Positions 19,470 through 28,727 of a DNA stretch of 64,000 bases are shown piece by piece. Under the pieces are notes generated by a model. That model was not told the DNA's origin, searched no databases, and saw only the letters and a list, made by a program, of their open reading frames with translations. The DNA comes from an uncultured Flavobacteriales bacterium (GTDB taxonomy: Bacteria; Bacteroidota; Bacteroidia; Flavobacteriales_D; Parvicellaceae): contig CALSMU010000001.1 in NCBI GenBank assembly GCA_943787535.1, positions 236,761 through 300,760 of the forward strand, given 5' to 3'. The position numbers and the translations under genes were made by a program. Position 1 is the stretch's first letter. Every line of letters begins with the position of its first letter.

Positions 19470-21371
19470 ATGAGTGATGCCATACAACATGAATGCGGAA
19501 TTGCCTTTTTAAGGTTGAAAAAACCGTTAGACTTTTACTTGAAAAAATATGGATCTGCCTTTTTTGGATTGAAGAAAATGTATCTCCTAATGGAGAAACA
19601 GCACAATCGCGGGCAAGATGGTGCTGGTTTGGTAAATATTAAGTTGGACATGGAGCCAGGCAAGAGGTATATTAGTAGATATCGAAGTGTTGAAGATAAA
19701 CCAATTCAGGACTTATTTACTTATGTAAATAGTCGCTTTAAAACTTTAGAAGAAACTGATCCTGGGAAATTGAAGGATACTGATTGGCTAAAACAAAATG
19801 AGGCTTTCACAGGAGAAGTGTTTTTAGGACATTTACGTTACGGAACATTTGGAAAGAATAGTATTGAAAATTGCCATCCTTTTTTACGTCAAAATAACTG
19901 GATGACAAGAAATCTTGCTGTTGCTGGAAATTTCAACATGACAAATGTTGATGAGTTATTTGATATACTGGTCAACATTGGTCAACACCCAAAAGAAAAA
20001 TCGGATACGGTAACAATTCTTGAAAAAATTGGTCACTTTTTGGATGAGGAGAATCAACAGATATTTGATTATTGTAAAAGAAAAGGATTAAGCTACAAGG
20101 AAACATCTAATGAAATTGCAGAAAACTTAGATTTACAAAAAATCCTGGTACAATCAGCTGAAGATTGGGATGGGGGTTATGTTATGGCCGGGGTTGTTGG
20201 TCATGGAGATGCTTTTGTTTTGAGAGATCCAAATGGGATTAGACCAGCGTTTTGGCATGAGAATGATGAGTTTGTTGTAGTCGCTTCAGAGCGACCTGTA
20301 ATACAAACAGCGTTTGAATTGAAAGCAGAAGATATTCAGGAGATAAAACCTGGCCATGCTTTAATTATAAAAAAAGATGGCTCAGTTTCAGAAAAACAAA
20401 TTAGAAAACCATTAGAAGAAAATAAGTGTTCGTTTGAAAGAATTTACTTTTCTCGAGGAACTGATGTAGATATCTATAATGAAAGATTGGAGTTAGGAAG
20501 AAAAGTAACGCCAAAAGTATTGGATGCTATAGATTATGATTTACGAAATAGTGTTTTCTCGTTTATACCTAATACGGCTGAGACGGCTTATTATGGATTG
20601 CTAAAAGGATGTGATGAGTATTTAAGTGATGTGAAGTTTCGCAAGATTAGAAAATTAGGAAATGACATTACTGAAGAAGAATTAAGTGACATACTTGCTA
20701 TAAATGCACGAGCTGAAAAGATTATGGTAAAGGATGCAAAACTACGTACTTTCATTACGCAAGACGATGCTCGTGACGATATGGTAGCTCACGTGTATGA
20801 CATTACCTATGGAACTGTGAGAAGTGGAGTTGATAATTTAGTTGTTATTGATGATTCAATTGTACGGGGAACAACTTTGAAACAGAGTGTAATAAGAATT
20901 TTAGACAGATTAGAGCCTAAGAAAATAGTTATTGTTTCATCTGCTCCACAAATTAGATACCCAGATTGTTATGGAATTGACATGGCTAAATTGGGAGACT
21001 TTGTCGCCTTTCAAGCTGCTATTGAGTTGTTAAAGGATGCCTGTCAAGAAAATATAATTGATGATGTATATCAAAAGTGTTTAGCTCAGGCAGAGCTACC
21101 CAAAGAGCAAATAAAAAATTATGTAACCGAGATTTATGCTCCATTCACGGCTGAACAAATTTCTGATAAAATTTCTGAATTACTAACGCATGAAAGTATA
21201 AAATCAGAAGTAAAAATTATCTATCAAAGTATAGAAGGCTTGCACGAAGCTTGTCCCGGTCATACTGGAGATTGGTACTTTACAGGAGAATATCCAACTC
21301 CTGGAGGAAATAAAGTGGTAAATAAAGCCTTCATCAATTACGTCGAAGGAAAAAATGTAAGAGCATATTGA
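19470..21371 (+). CDS. purF: Amidophosphoribosyltransferase, long Bacteroidetes form
   Basis: Catalyses the first step of purine synthesis, converting PRPP and glutamine to phosphoribosylamine. The N-terminal Ntn-type glutaminase domain has C9 (HECGIAF) as likely nucleophile, with NRGQDGAG and GHLRYGT. The C-terminal phosphoribosyltransferase domain has the PRPP loop VVIDDSIVRGTT (about 458-469). At 633 residues it is longer than the usual 470-510 residue enzyme. Extra segments near 60-95 and 150-215, and a C-terminal tail after about 560, fit a long paralogue found in Bacteroidetes. A second, standard purF elsewhere is possible, so the exact role is slightly uncertain. It is a single-gene unit facing the sufE group. 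Confidence 0.88.
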   Translation: MSDAIQHECGIAFLRLKKPLDFYLKKYGSAFFGLKKMYLLMEKQHNRGQDGAGLVNIKLDMEPGKRYISRYRSVEDKPIQDLFTYVNSRFKTLEETDPGKLKDTDWLKQNEAFTGEVFLGHLRYGTFGKNSIENCHPFLRQNNWMTRNLAVAGNFNMTNVDELFDILVNIGQHPKEKSDTVTILEKIGHFLDEENQQIFDYCKRKGLSYKETSNEIAENLDLQKILVQSAEDWDGGYVMAGVVGHGDAFVLRDPNGIRPAFWHENDEFVVVASERPVIQTAFELKAEDIQEIKPGHALIIKKDGSVSEKQIRKPLEENKCSFERIYFSRGTDVDIYNERLELGRKVTPKVLDAIDYDLRNSVFSFIPNTAETAYYGLLKGCDEYLSDVKFRKIRKLGNDITEEELSDILAINARAEKIMVKDAKLRTFITQDDARDDMVAHVYDITYGTVRSGVDNLVVIDDSIVRGTTLKQSVIRILDRLEPKKIVIVSSAPQIRYPDCYGIDMAKLGDFVAFQAAIELLKDACQENIIDDVYQKCLAQAELPKEQIKNYVTEIYAPFTAEQISDKISELLTHESIKSEVKIIYQSIEGLHEACPGHTGDWYFTGEYPTPGGNKVVNKAFINYVEGKNVRAY

Positions 21372-21433
21372 TTATCTTGGAAGTGTGTTTTTACCCATAG
21401 TAATTCAATTATTCATCCGTTTTATCGAAAATT

Positions 21434-21943
21434 TTATTTTGCTTTTTTATACAAGGGAACATTGGAGCATGCTTCTCCAAACATTAATGATTTGACCACC
21501 GGAACAAACTTTTGTGAAACGTAAACAAACGCTGAGTCTGGTATGTTTATGTCTCCACATCCTTTTACTAAAACGCGCTTATTGGTTATTGAATTAAGGT
21601 CAAAAAGGTTTACAGCATCAATGAATAATTCTCGTTCCAGATCCGAAAGATTTCCAAAAATTACTTTTTTCACATAAGGCTGAAGAGCTATAGCGACTAG
21701 CATATATGCCCAGGTAGGAACAATTGCATCCGCACTGCAAGTAATTGCTACAAAGTTATTTTGGTACTGGCGCCAATCATGTTGTTTAATAAAACTGCGG
21801 AAATCTTTTTCTTTAAGAGCTAATTCTTGCCAAAGAAGCGGTTTTATGTCAAATAAAACCCTATCGCCTTTTTGATGAAATTCTTCAAGACTAATTGTAA
21901 TCAAGCCGCTATTGGCTACTTTATTTTCAATGTATTCACTCAT
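21434..21943 (-). CDS. DUF2480 family protein
   Basis: The 169-residue protein begins IENKVANSGLITISLEEF and contains LLWQELALKEKDFRSFIKQH and TCSADAIVPTWAYM, as in the DUF2480 family of Bacteroidetes. That family commonly sits beside SUF iron-sulfur assembly genes, as here, where it starts directly after the DUF59 gene stop. A conserved Cys in ITCSADA (about residue 69) and another in KGCGDI (about 129) could bind a metal or cluster. There is no signal peptide. A function in Fe-S assembly is inferred from context only. Confidence 0.82.
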   Translation of the reverse strand: MSEYIENKVANSGLITISLEEFHQKGDRVLFDIKPLLWQELALKEKDFRSFIKQHDWRQYQNNFVAITCSADAIVPTWAYMLVAIALQPYVKKVIFGNLSDLERELFIDAVNLFDLNSITNKRVLVKGCGDINIPDSAFVYVSQKFVPVVKSLMFGEACSNVPLYKKAK

Positions 21944-22312
21944 TTACAGAAATCCGAGTTCAAGCATTGCTTCTTCACTCATCATATCTTTTTCCCATGG
22001 TGGATCAAAAACGATATTAACTTTAGATGACGTAACTCCAAATACAGACCCTACTTTATTTTCTACATCAAGTGGCATGGATTCCGCTACAGGACAGTTT
22101 GGAGAAGTTAGTGTCATTTCAACTTCTACATTTAACTTATCATCTATTTTAATCTCGTAAATCAATCCTAATTCAAAAATATCTACGGGTATTTCTGGAT
22201 CGTAGATGGTTTTGATCACATTAATGATTTTATCCTCTAGCACTTTTTTTGCTTCCCTGGTATCTTCAGGAAGCTTTTCCTGCCCTACTTTATCTTTTTC
22301 TTCTTCAGCCAT
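21944..22312 (-). CDS. DUF59/MIP18-family Fe-S assembly factor (SufT/PaaD-like)
   Basis: A helper for iron-sulfur cluster insertion. The 122-residue protein has a charged N-terminal extension (1-22), then the DUF59 domain. That domain contains YDPEIPVDIFELGLIYEI and the signature TLTSPNCPVAESMP with the reactive or cluster-binding C73, and ends in a FDPPWEKDMMSEEA segment. It stands four bases after sufE and directly before the DUF2480 gene, so the three are one operon. The core genes sufB, C, D and S are not adjacent here. Confidence 0.9.
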   Translation of the reverse strand: MAEEEKDKVGQEKLPEDTREAKKVLEDKIINVIKTIYDPEIPVDIFELGLIYEIKIDDKLNVEVEMTLTSPNCPVAESMPLDVENKVGSVFGVTSSKVNIVFDPPWEKDMMSEEAMLELGFL

Positions 22313-22316
22313 TATT

Positions 22317-22736
22317 TTAACTTTTAGCCATGTACGCTAATGCGTAAGTTTTAATCTGTTTAACCATTCCCAATAAACCATTTGCACGTGTAGGAGAAAG
22401 GTGTTCTTGTAATCCTATCTCTTTAATAAAAGTTAATTTAGCCTGCAAAATATCTTCGGGCTTTTGATTATTTAAGACGCGAATTAACAAGGCAATTATT
22501 CCTTTGGTTATGATAGCATCACTGTCTGCTGATAATTGGATAATGTCATTTTTAAAATCAGCTTGAACCCATACTCTAGATTGACATCCCTTAATCAAGT
22601 TATCTTCGACTTTATATCTATCTTCAAATACAGATAGTTCCTTTCCAATCTCTATGATGAATTCGTATTTGTCCATCCAGTCATCAAACATGGAGAATTC
22701 TTCAATAATCTCTAGCTCATTTTCTTCGATGGTCAT
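22317..22736 (-). CDS. sufE: SufE family sulfur acceptor
   Basis: Accepts persulfide sulfur from the cysteine desulfurase SufS and passes it to the SufBCD scaffold. The 139-residue length fits. The active-site cysteine is C51 in LIKGCQSRVWV, the same number as in E. coli SufE, and the C-terminal LSPTRANGLLGMV motif is present. It heads an operon with the DUF59 and DUF2480 genes. The promoter candidate is at 22763-22794. SufS is not in the window. Confidence 0.92.
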   Translation of the reverse strand: MTIEENELEIIEEFSMFDDWMDKYEFIIEIGKELSVFEDRYKVEDNLIKGCQSRVWVQADFKNDIIQLSADSDAIITKGIIALLIRVLNNQKPEDILQAKLTFIKEIGLQEHLSPTRANGLLGMVKQIKTYALAYMAKS

Positions 22737-22762
22737 TTGCTTATTTAGATTAATTCTAAATG

Positions 22763-22794
22763 CAAATATACATCAGGAATCCTTACCAAAGAAA
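22763..22794 (-). promoter_or_regulatory. Promoter of the sufE operon
   Basis: On the minus strand TATATTTG (22770-22763) is an exact -7 match. A TTTC at 22794-22791 is 20 bases upstream, and a perfect TTTG at 22790-22787 is only 16 bases upstream. The sufE start follows about 26 bases downstream. Confidence 0.58.
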
Positions 22795-22848
22795 TAAGAT
22801 AAGCAGACTTTTACCATGAATGCCTTGTTTTTGCAGTTTGGCTAATTC

Positions 22849-23760
22849 TTACCGAAAAATAGAAAAACCGTGCCTATTCTCAAACCCTTCAACACCTTGA
22901 AGTCCTCCGGTATGAACCACAATGATTGTGCTTCCTACCTTAAAATAATCTTTTTTAACCAAATCAACCAATGCGTAAAACAGTTTTCCAGTATAAATAG
23001 GGTCCGTTTTAATGTTGGTTTGAGTATAGAAATCTTGCATAAATTCAATCAATTTGGGTTTGTATTTGGCGTATCCTCCAAAATGATAATCTTTTATCAG
23101 TGAGTATTGGCTTTCAATCCGAGAATAAGTATCTCCTAGCAAAAGTTTCACTTCATCTTTAATAAATTCTCCTCCTTTTAAAACAGGTATTCCTATTGCT
23201 TTTTGCGTTTCTTTTAGTACGTCACAAATTCCAGCCAATGTTGCTCCAGTGCCGCAATCTGTTAGTATGTAGTTAAAATCGATATCAATTTCATTGACAA
23301 TGTCGTTGCATCCCAGAACTCCTAACTTGTTCCCACCTCCTTCTGGAATTATATAAAAATCGCCCAGCGCATCTTTTAATTTTTCAATGAATTCGGCTGT
23401 ATTTTTTTTGCGATAATCAGCTCTGGAGACATATAGTAATTTCATCCCATCCTTTTTTGCTTGCAACAAAGTAGGGTTTAACGGGAGTGTTTCTTCGCCA
23501 CGAATAATACCTATAGTTTTAAAACCAAAAATTTTTCCAACAGCACCAGTAGCTGAGATGTGGTTGGAATAAGCACCGCCGAAAGTTAAAATAGTATTTT
23601 TGTGTTGCGCTTTAGCTTCTATTAGGTTGTATTTTAATTTGCGCCATTTATTCCCAGATATTTCAGCGTGAATCAAATCATCTCTTTTAACATAAACATT
23701 TATTTTTTTTTCTTTGAATAGCGGGAATTTTATTACTTCAAGGGGAGATGGGATAAGCAT
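22849..23760 (-). CDS. PLP-dependent ACC deaminase / D-cysteine desulfhydrase family enzyme
   Basis: A fold-type II pyridoxal phosphate enzyme of 303 residues. The PLP lysine is K38 in SGNKWRKLKYN. The motifs TFGGAYSNHISA and IPEGGGNKLGVLG (phosphate-binding) and the C-terminal VVHTGGLQG are present. The family includes D-cysteine desulfhydrase and 1-aminocyclopropane-1-carboxylate deaminase; sequence inspection cannot choose the substrate, and flavobacterial members are usually not tested. It is the last gene of the run from serS or the TPR gene, starting two bases after the DUF4286 gene. Confidence 0.87.
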   Translation of the reverse strand: MLIPSPLEVIKFPLFKEKKINVYVKRDDLIHAEISGNKWRKLKYNLIEAKAQHKNTILTFGGAYSNHISATGAVGKIFGFKTIGIIRGEETLPLNPTLLQAKKDGMKLLYVSRADYRKKNTAEFIEKLKDALGDFYIIPEGGGNKLGVLGCNDIVNEIDIDFNYILTDCGTGATLAGICDVLKETQKAIGIPVLKGGEFIKDEVKLLLGDTYSRIESQYSLIKDYHFGGYAKYKPKLIEFMQDFYTQTNIKTDPIYTGKLFYALVDLVKKDYFKVGSTIIVVHTGGLQGVEGFENRHGFSIFR

Positions 23761-23762
23761 AT

Positions 23763-24077
23763 TTACACCGTTTGATGATGCACTACCTCTAATATAGTTC
23801 TAAAAGCGGCAAATTTTCCTGAAAATTTAAGTGTGTGTTCTTGCTGCAGTTTTAACGCAAACTGGTCTTGATAATGATTGTATTCATTCCAGCTTTTTGC
23901 TAAGTACTGAATACTATAAGATTTCCCCCCCTCTTCTTCCGCATGAATACGACAAATTTTATTGTCTATAAAAAACCCAGTATTCATAACATCTGGAATA
24001 TGAATTTCTTTCATCCATTGAAGCCACTCTTCCTCAACAGCAGCATCTATACTGATTGTAACATTGTAAAGTATCAT
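23763..24077 (-). CDS. DUF4286 family protein
   Basis: A 104-residue protein beginning MILYNVTISID, with EEEWLQWMKEIHIPDVMNTG and a C-terminal FSGKFAAFRTILEV. This fits DUF4286, small ferredoxin-like alpha/beta-fold proteins widespread in Bacteroidetes and without known function. There is no signal peptide and no obvious catalytic residue. Its ATG overlaps the last base of the stop of the upstream TPR gene, and the ACC deaminase-like gene follows two bases after its own stop, so it is translated from the same message. Confidence 0.85.
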   Translation of the reverse strand: MILYNVTISIDAAVEEEWLQWMKEIHIPDVMNTGFFIDNKICRIHAEEEGGKSYSIQYLAKSWNEYNHYQDQFALKLQQEHTLKFSGKFAAFRTILEVVHHQTV

Positions 24078-25951
24078 TAATCTATCGATTCCATTTTAAT
24101 TGTTTCCACCTCATCATCGAATTTCTGTGTTCCCTTTGTTAGCTCTCTAAATTTTTTACGTGCTTCTATTACAAATAAACTATCTGTATGTTCGAATAGT
24201 ATTTTTTTGTAAAACTCCGCTGCCTTATCTGTGTCATGCAGATTTTCTTCGTAAATCCTTGCCAAAGTATATAGTGCGTTGTCGGCTAATAAATCATCTC
24301 CATATGTTGTCACAATCTCTAATAGATAAATTACTGCCTCTTCATAATTTCGTTTTTTAATTTCAATTTCAGCTCGTTTTAAAAGTATCTCATCATTTAA
24401 TGTATGATATGTAAACTCTTCATTAATGGAATCAAAAATCAAGTTTGCTTGAGCCGTTTTATTCTGAAAAATAAGCAAATCTGCTTTAGCAAACCTTTGC
24501 ATTGTTACTTGTGTTGTATCCATATTATAGTTATCCGTAATTAACATCGACAATTCCATAGCGTCGTTTGCAATTAACTTTGAAGTGGATGCTTTTAAAA
24601 CATCTAACTCTCCTTGTGCCCAGTCAAAATCTCCTGTATAATAGAATATTTTGGTGTTTTTAAACTTAGCTAAATGTCCAATCCGGTCATGCTTAAACTC
24701 TTTATCTACTTGCATGTATAATAATGAAGCATCCCAGACATCGCCTTTAATAACGAGTATGTCTGCTAATTCGATTTTTATTTCAGCAATTTTCTTTTTA
24801 CGCAAACCACCAAATGTTAATGCATCTTCCAAAAGGTTTTGGGCGGCATCAATATCATGAATATAGTAAGCATATAAACTAGCAAGATCTCTTATACTAG
24901 ATATTGCAAATTCATTCCTTCCAATTTGTTGAATAGACTCTATGTAATTATCTTTTAAACTAGTAAGCTGATCCCTTGTAGGTGTGTCTCCGCTTATAAG
25001 TTTTTGCTTTAGGGTATTGAGCCTTCTTATTTTGGCTGTTCGATAGTTTGGTTTAGTCTCTCCAAGGGAAATCACATAGTCATAGCACATTATAGCAACA
25101 TCAAATTTGCCATTATTGACAGAGGTGTTTGCTAATTCAAGAACTCTTCTGCCTTTTTCGTTTTCTTTTTTATCAATTGATTTAATTTGAATAAAAGCAC
25201 TGTTGAAATCACCTTTTTGTGCAAAAACCCATGCCAAAAGCTCATTGTAAACACTTTTATTAGGGTTTTTTTGACTTCTTTTTAAAAGTTCCATTTTTAA
25301 TAAACCTACAGGTTTTTCATCAAGGCTAAAATCAATAGAATTAGCAATAGAGCTTTGCACAGAAACCAAGTACCCTTTGTTTGTGTGAACAAGGTCTAAT
25401 AGTGTAGTAAACATCAGTTGCATTTTTCCTTGAACACCATATATTTGAGCAATGTTCCTATTGTACATTAAATTACTAGTATTGGAAAACTTATTGCCTT
25501 GTTGATAAACTCGAATGGATCGGTCTAACATTCCTTCTAGCTGGAAAGCTTTCGCCAGGTTATTTATTGTGGTATGTCTTGTTTTGTCATTAATGCTATT
25601 AATAGCTTTGTCATATTCTTCTGCCATTTTAGCTTCTTTTTCTGTTTTGCCATAAACTTTAGCCATGTCAAGAAATAACCTCAGCTCATTAGGAGATGCT
25701 TTCATTTGTTTTTTACAAATTTTCTCAGCAACCTTAGTCTCTTCCAACTCCAGGAGGGTGTTAAAATAATAGGTGTAATTAGAATATGTTGGGGCTTCTT
25801 CATATATCTTATCTAAATACATGGCAGCCTTCTCATAATCTCCATCACTGTAATATTGCATGGCTAATTTCCTGTCCATATCATCCACTTGTGCAAAGGA
25901 ATTACCGATGCCATAGAATGCAATAATCAGTATGTAAATTTGTTTTCTCAA
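24077..25951 (-). CDS. Exported TPR-repeat protein
   Basis: The 624-residue protein has a Sec signal peptide (cleavage near A20-Q21, NSFAQ). The mature part is almost wholly helical tetratricopeptide repeats, including one at about residues 25-60 (AMQYYSDGDYEKAAMYLDKI) and one near 540-600 (NYEEAVIYLLEIVTTYGDD). TPR proteins scaffold complexes; here the site would be the periplasm or outer-membrane inner face. It starts directly after a lipoprotein gene, with no gap, and its stop overlaps the DUF4286 start. A partnership with that lipoprotein is plausible but unproven. Members of this family occur beside serS in related genomes, from memory, not checked. Confidence 0.82.
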   Translation of the reverse strand: MRKQIYILIIAFYGIGNSFAQVDDMDRKLAMQYYSDGDYEKAAMYLDKIYEEAPTYSNYTYYFNTLLELEETKVAEKICKKQMKASPNELRLFLDMAKVYGKTEKEAKMAEEYDKAINSINDKTRHTTINNLAKAFQLEGMLDRSIRVYQQGNKFSNTSNLMYNRNIAQIYGVQGKMQLMFTTLLDLVHTNKGYLVSVQSSIANSIDFSLDEKPVGLLKMELLKRSQKNPNKSVYNELLAWVFAQKGDFNSAFIQIKSIDKKENEKGRRVLELANTSVNNGKFDVAIMCYDYVISLGETKPNYRTAKIRRLNTLKQKLISGDTPTRDQLTSLKDNYIESIQQIGRNEFAISSIRDLASLYAYYIHDIDAAQNLLEDALTFGGLRKKKIAEIKIELADILVIKGDVWDASLLYMQVDKEFKHDRIGHLAKFKNTKIFYYTGDFDWAQGELDVLKASTSKLIANDAMELSMLITDNYNMDTTQVTMQRFAKADLLIFQNKTAQANLIFDSINEEFTYHTLNDEILLKRAEIEIKKRNYEEAVIYLLEIVTTYGDDLLADNALYTLARIYEENLHDTDKAAEFYKKILFEHTDSLFVIEARKKFRELTKGTQKFDDEVETIKMESID

Positions 25952-26494
25952 TTAATTAAAAGCTACTGTATAGCCCCTTACTTTTTCGGCATAGGCTACA
26001 TGAGTTTCAAGTATGTACTCACAATCTGTGACAAAAGTTCCGATATCATCACTCAGTTTACCAATGTTTTTTGTTTCAAAATCGATGAAACCTTGAATAG
26101 AATCTGTTTTGACAGCATTATTTTCAAGATCTAACTTAAGTTTTTCCAATTGAGAAACAAGTAATTCAATATTCTGTTTATTGGTTCTGTGGCTTTCATG
26201 TAGGTTTTTTCCCGTCTTTTTTATCCCTTTGTACAGGTTCAGAGTATGGGCGAAATCATAATCAATAGTATCTGACTCATGATACTTTGATATCTTGTCC
26301 ATGTTAATCTTGTATGTGTTTATAGCAAGTTTTACGCCATCTATATTGACTGAGTCAAATGTAGCCTGCAATAATTTGACTTTAACACTAAGCTCTTCTA
26401 CCGCTTTAATTTCCTTTTCATTATTAATGGAGCAAGAACTTATATAGGCTATTGAGAAAAATAGAAAGATAAAATAAGATGGTTTTTTTAACAT
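25952..26494 (-). CDS. Hypothetical helical lipoprotein
   Basis: A 180-residue protein with a lipoprotein signal (hydrophobic 8-18, lipobox YISSC with C21). The mature protein is predicted helical and probably coiled coil, with heptad-like spacing in AVEELSVKVKLLQATFDS and NIELLVSQLEKLKLDLEN. Two Cys besides the lipidated one are not obvious, apart from DCEYI near 158. It lies two bases after serS and abuts the TPR gene. I recognise no named family. A periplasm-facing structural role with the TPR protein is inference from operon position. Confidence 0.72.
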   Translation of the reverse strand: MLKKPSYFIFLFFSIAYISSCSINNEKEIKAVEELSVKVKLLQATFDSVNIDGVKLAINTYKINMDKISKYHESDTIDYDFAHTLNLYKGIKKTGKNLHESHRTNKQNIELLVSQLEKLKLDLENNAVKTDSIQGFIDFETKNIGKLSDDIGTFVTDCEYILETHVAYAEKVRGYTVAFN

Positions 26495-26496
26495 AA

Positions 26497-27768
26497 TTAA
26501 TTGATAATGTCGAATCCAGTATACTTCCTTAAAACTTCAGGAATCACAATTCCTTCCGGAGTCTGATTGTTTTCTAATAATGCTGCAACAATTCTGGGCA
26601 ATGCCAAAGCACTTCCATTCAATGTATGCGCTAATTGAGGTTTTTCGTTACCTTCTCTAAAACGAAGTTTTAGTCGGTTTGCCTGAAAAGACTCAAAGTT
26701 AGATATAGAACTAACTTCTAGCCATTTTTGTTGTGCTGTTGAGTAAACTTCTAGGTCAAAAGTTAAAGCAGATGTAAAACCTAAATCTCCTCCACAGAGT
26801 TTAGCCACACGAAAAGGTAGTTCTAGCTTTCTAAGTAGTCCTTTTACATGTTCCACCATTTCATCCAATATTTCGTAACTCTTATCTGGGTGTGCAACTT
26901 GTACAATTTCGACTTTGTCAAATTGGTGCAGTCTATTTAATCCTCTAACATCCGACCCATAGGAACCTGCTTCTCTTCTAAAACAAGGAGTATAACCAGC
27001 CTTTTTAACTGGAAGGTCAGATGCGTGGATAATTACATCTCTAAAGATATTTGTAATTGGGACTTCAGCGGTTGGAATTAAATAAAAATCATCTACTTCA
27101 CAATGATACATTTGTCCTTCTTTGTCAGGCAATTGGCCAGTTCCATGTCCAGAAGCTTGGTTCACCAATAACGGAGGAATAACTTCTTCAAATCCATTTT
27201 CTACAGCTTCATCAATAAAGAAATTGATGAGAGCACGTTGAAGTCGAGCTCCTTTTCCATTGTAAACTGGAAAACCTGCTCCGGTAATTTTAACCCCTAA
27301 TTCAAAGTCAATTATATTATATTGTTTAGCCAACTCCCAATGAGGAATAGCTTCAGCATGCAACTTAGGTATAGCGCCTTCTTCCAAGATTATTTCATTG
27401 TTCTCATCTGAGTTTCCTTCTGGAACTATTGCATTAGGAACATTTGGTATAAGGTATAATGCGTTTCTAATTGCATCTTCTAATTCGGTTAGTTTACTTT
27501 TTAATTCCTGACTGGATCTTTTTAAGTTCGAAGCTTTTGCTTTCAATGCATTTGCATCTTCCTTCTTTCCTTCTTTAAAAAGAAGTCCTACGCTTTTAGC
27601 AATTTTATTAGCTTCAGCTAAATCATTGTCCAACCGCTGTTGCGTATTTTTTCTTGCCTCATCTAATTTAATAACATTATTTAATGCTGTTTCAGCATCA
27701 AAATTTCTCACTCTCATCTTTACGATGATGTCCTCTTTCTGCTCTCTGATTCTGCTTAGTTCTAGCAT
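26497..27768 (-). CDS. serS: Seryl-tRNA synthetase
   Basis: Charges tRNA-Ser. I chose ATG 27768 because the product then starts MLELSRIREQKEDI and is 423 residues long, as in the family. An in-frame ATG at 27849 would add 27 hydrophobic residues and would lie inside the rpmA terminator hairpin. The N-terminal coiled-coil arm spans about 1-105. The class II core has motif 2 around CFRREAGSYG and motif 3 in GSALALPRIVAALLEN. It heads a run with a lipoprotein, a TPR protein, DUF4286 and an ACC deaminase-like enzyme. A weak promoter-like TACCTTTA lies at 27802-27795. Confidence 0.95.
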   Translation of the reverse strand: MLELSRIREQKEDIIVKMRVRNFDAETALNNVIKLDEARKNTQQRLDNDLAEANKIAKSVGLLFKEGKKEDANALKAKASNLKRSSQELKSKLTELEDAIRNALYLIPNVPNAIVPEGNSDENNEIILEEGAIPKLHAEAIPHWELAKQYNIIDFELGVKITGAGFPVYNGKGARLQRALINFFIDEAVENGFEEVIPPLLVNQASGHGTGQLPDKEGQMYHCEVDDFYLIPTAEVPITNIFRDVIIHASDLPVKKAGYTPCFRREAGSYGSDVRGLNRLHQFDKVEIVQVAHPDKSYEILDEMVEHVKGLLRKLELPFRVAKLCGGDLGFTSALTFDLEVYSTAQQKWLEVSSISNFESFQANRLKLRFREGNEKPQLAHTLNGSALALPRIVAALLENNQTPEGIVIPEVLRKYTGFDIIN

Positions 27769-27802
27769 TTTAAGTAGTATTATAATATTTGCTATAAAGG
27801 TA

Positions 27803-27846
27803 AAAAAAAACTCTCTCAATTCCGAGATTATCGGAACGAGAGAGTT
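27803..27846 (-). terminator. Terminator of the rplU-rpmA transcript
   Basis: On the minus strand AACTCTCTC (27846-27838) pairs with GAGAGAGTT (27817-27809). An inner stem TTCCGA/TCGGAA (27836-27831 with 27825-27820) lies inside it. A run of T follows. It separates rpmA from serS. Confidence 0.88.
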
Positions 27847-27869
27847 CAATATTTTAAGGCAAATAAAAA

Positions 27870-28139
27870 CTATGCTTCAGCTTCCGAAAAAGGAACTACA
27901 GAAACATATGATTTGTTTTTTGCTTTCTTTTTAAATTTTACTGTGCCGTCAACAAGAGCAAATAAAGTATGGTCTTTACCCATTCCTACATTTTCTCCTG
28001 GATTATGTGTTGTTCCTCTTTGACGAACGATAATGTTTCCGGCAATTGCAAGTTGATCACCAAATATCTTAACCCCTAGACGTTTCGATTCTGATTCTCT
28101 TCCGTTTTTCGAACTACCGGCTCCTTTCTTATGTGCCAT
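27870..28139 (-). CDS. rpmA: 50S ribosomal protein L27 (bL27)
   Basis: Large-subunit ribosomal protein near the peptidyl transferase centre. At 89 residues it starts [16 protein letters not shown] with no N-terminal extension needing cleavage. The conserved [20 protein letters not shown] and [14 protein letters not shown] segments are intact. It follows rplU at 45 bases, the normal rplU-rpmA order, and is followed by a strong terminator. Confidence 0.98.
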   Translation of the reverse strand: MAHKKGAGSSKNGRESESKRLGVKIFGDQLAIAGNIIVRQRGTTHNPGENVGMGKDHTLFALVDGTVKFKKKAKNKSYVSVVPFSEAEA

Positions 28140-28184
28140 TTTATAAAGTTTTTAACGTTATACTAAAATATAAGTAACTAAAAA

Positions 28185-28688
28185 TTAAGCCTTAGGCTCA
28201 TTCTTTTTAGCTGCTGGTTTTTTTGCTGCTGGTTTTTTTGCTGCTGGCTTTTTAGCTGCAGTTTCTTTTTTAGCAGTTGTTGTTTTCTTTGCTGCTGGTT
28301 TTGCTGCTGCTGCTTTTTTAGGAGTCGCTTCTTTTACTGGAGCCGCTTCTTTTTTAGCTGCAGGCTTTTTAGACCCTTTTGCAGTTATACCATCAATAGC
28401 TATTTTTGTAAATCTTTGTCTATGACCATTCTTTACAGCATAACCTTTTCTTCTTTTCTTTTTAAAGACGATAACTTTATCACCTTTTGCGTGCTCAACG
28501 ATCTTAGCCGTTACTTTTGCACCTTCTACAGCCGGGGCGCCAACAGCGATTTTTCCTCCATCATCAACTAAAAGAACGTTAGAAAACTCTACTTTGTCTC
28601 CTTCTTTTCCTTCTAATTGGTGAACAAAAATCTGTTGATCTTTTTCAACTTTAAATTGTTGCCCTGCTATCTCTACGATTGCGTACAT
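28185..28688 (-). CDS. rplU: 50S ribosomal protein L21 (bL21) with Ala/Lys-rich tail
   Basis: Large-subunit protein that binds 23S rRNA. The first 104 residues are the ordinary L21 fold, with [17 protein letters not shown] and the rRNA-binding [15 protein letters not shown]. Residues 105-167 are an added tail of Ala, Lys and Pro repeats, including three tandem [14 protein letters not shown] units, so the protein is about 60 residues longer than usual. The tail is probably disordered and positively charged. It is the first gene of the rplU-rpmA operon, with a -7 element at 28735-28728. Confidence 0.96.
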   Translation of the reverse strand: MYAIVEIAGQQFKVEKDQQIFVHQLEGKEGDKVEFSNVLLVDDGGKIAVGAPAVEGAKVTAKIVEHAKGDKVIVFKKKRRKGYAVKNGHRQRFTKIAIDGITAKGSKKPAAKKEAAPVKEATPKKAAAAKPAAKKTTTAKKETAAKKPAAKKPAAKKPAAKKNEPKA

Positions 28689-28727
28689 TTAATTTGTTTT
28701 TTTGTTATACAAAATTTATTCGGGCTG

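Noticed and set aside
27769..27849. N-terminal extension of SerS to 450 residues
   Set aside because: The extension is encoded within the rpmA terminator hairpin and its hydrophobic sequence does not belong to SerS.
28195..28290. Tandem short repeats suggesting a microsatellite or CRISPR-like array
   Set aside because: They encode the Ala/Lys/Pro tail of L21 in frame; no spacers are present.
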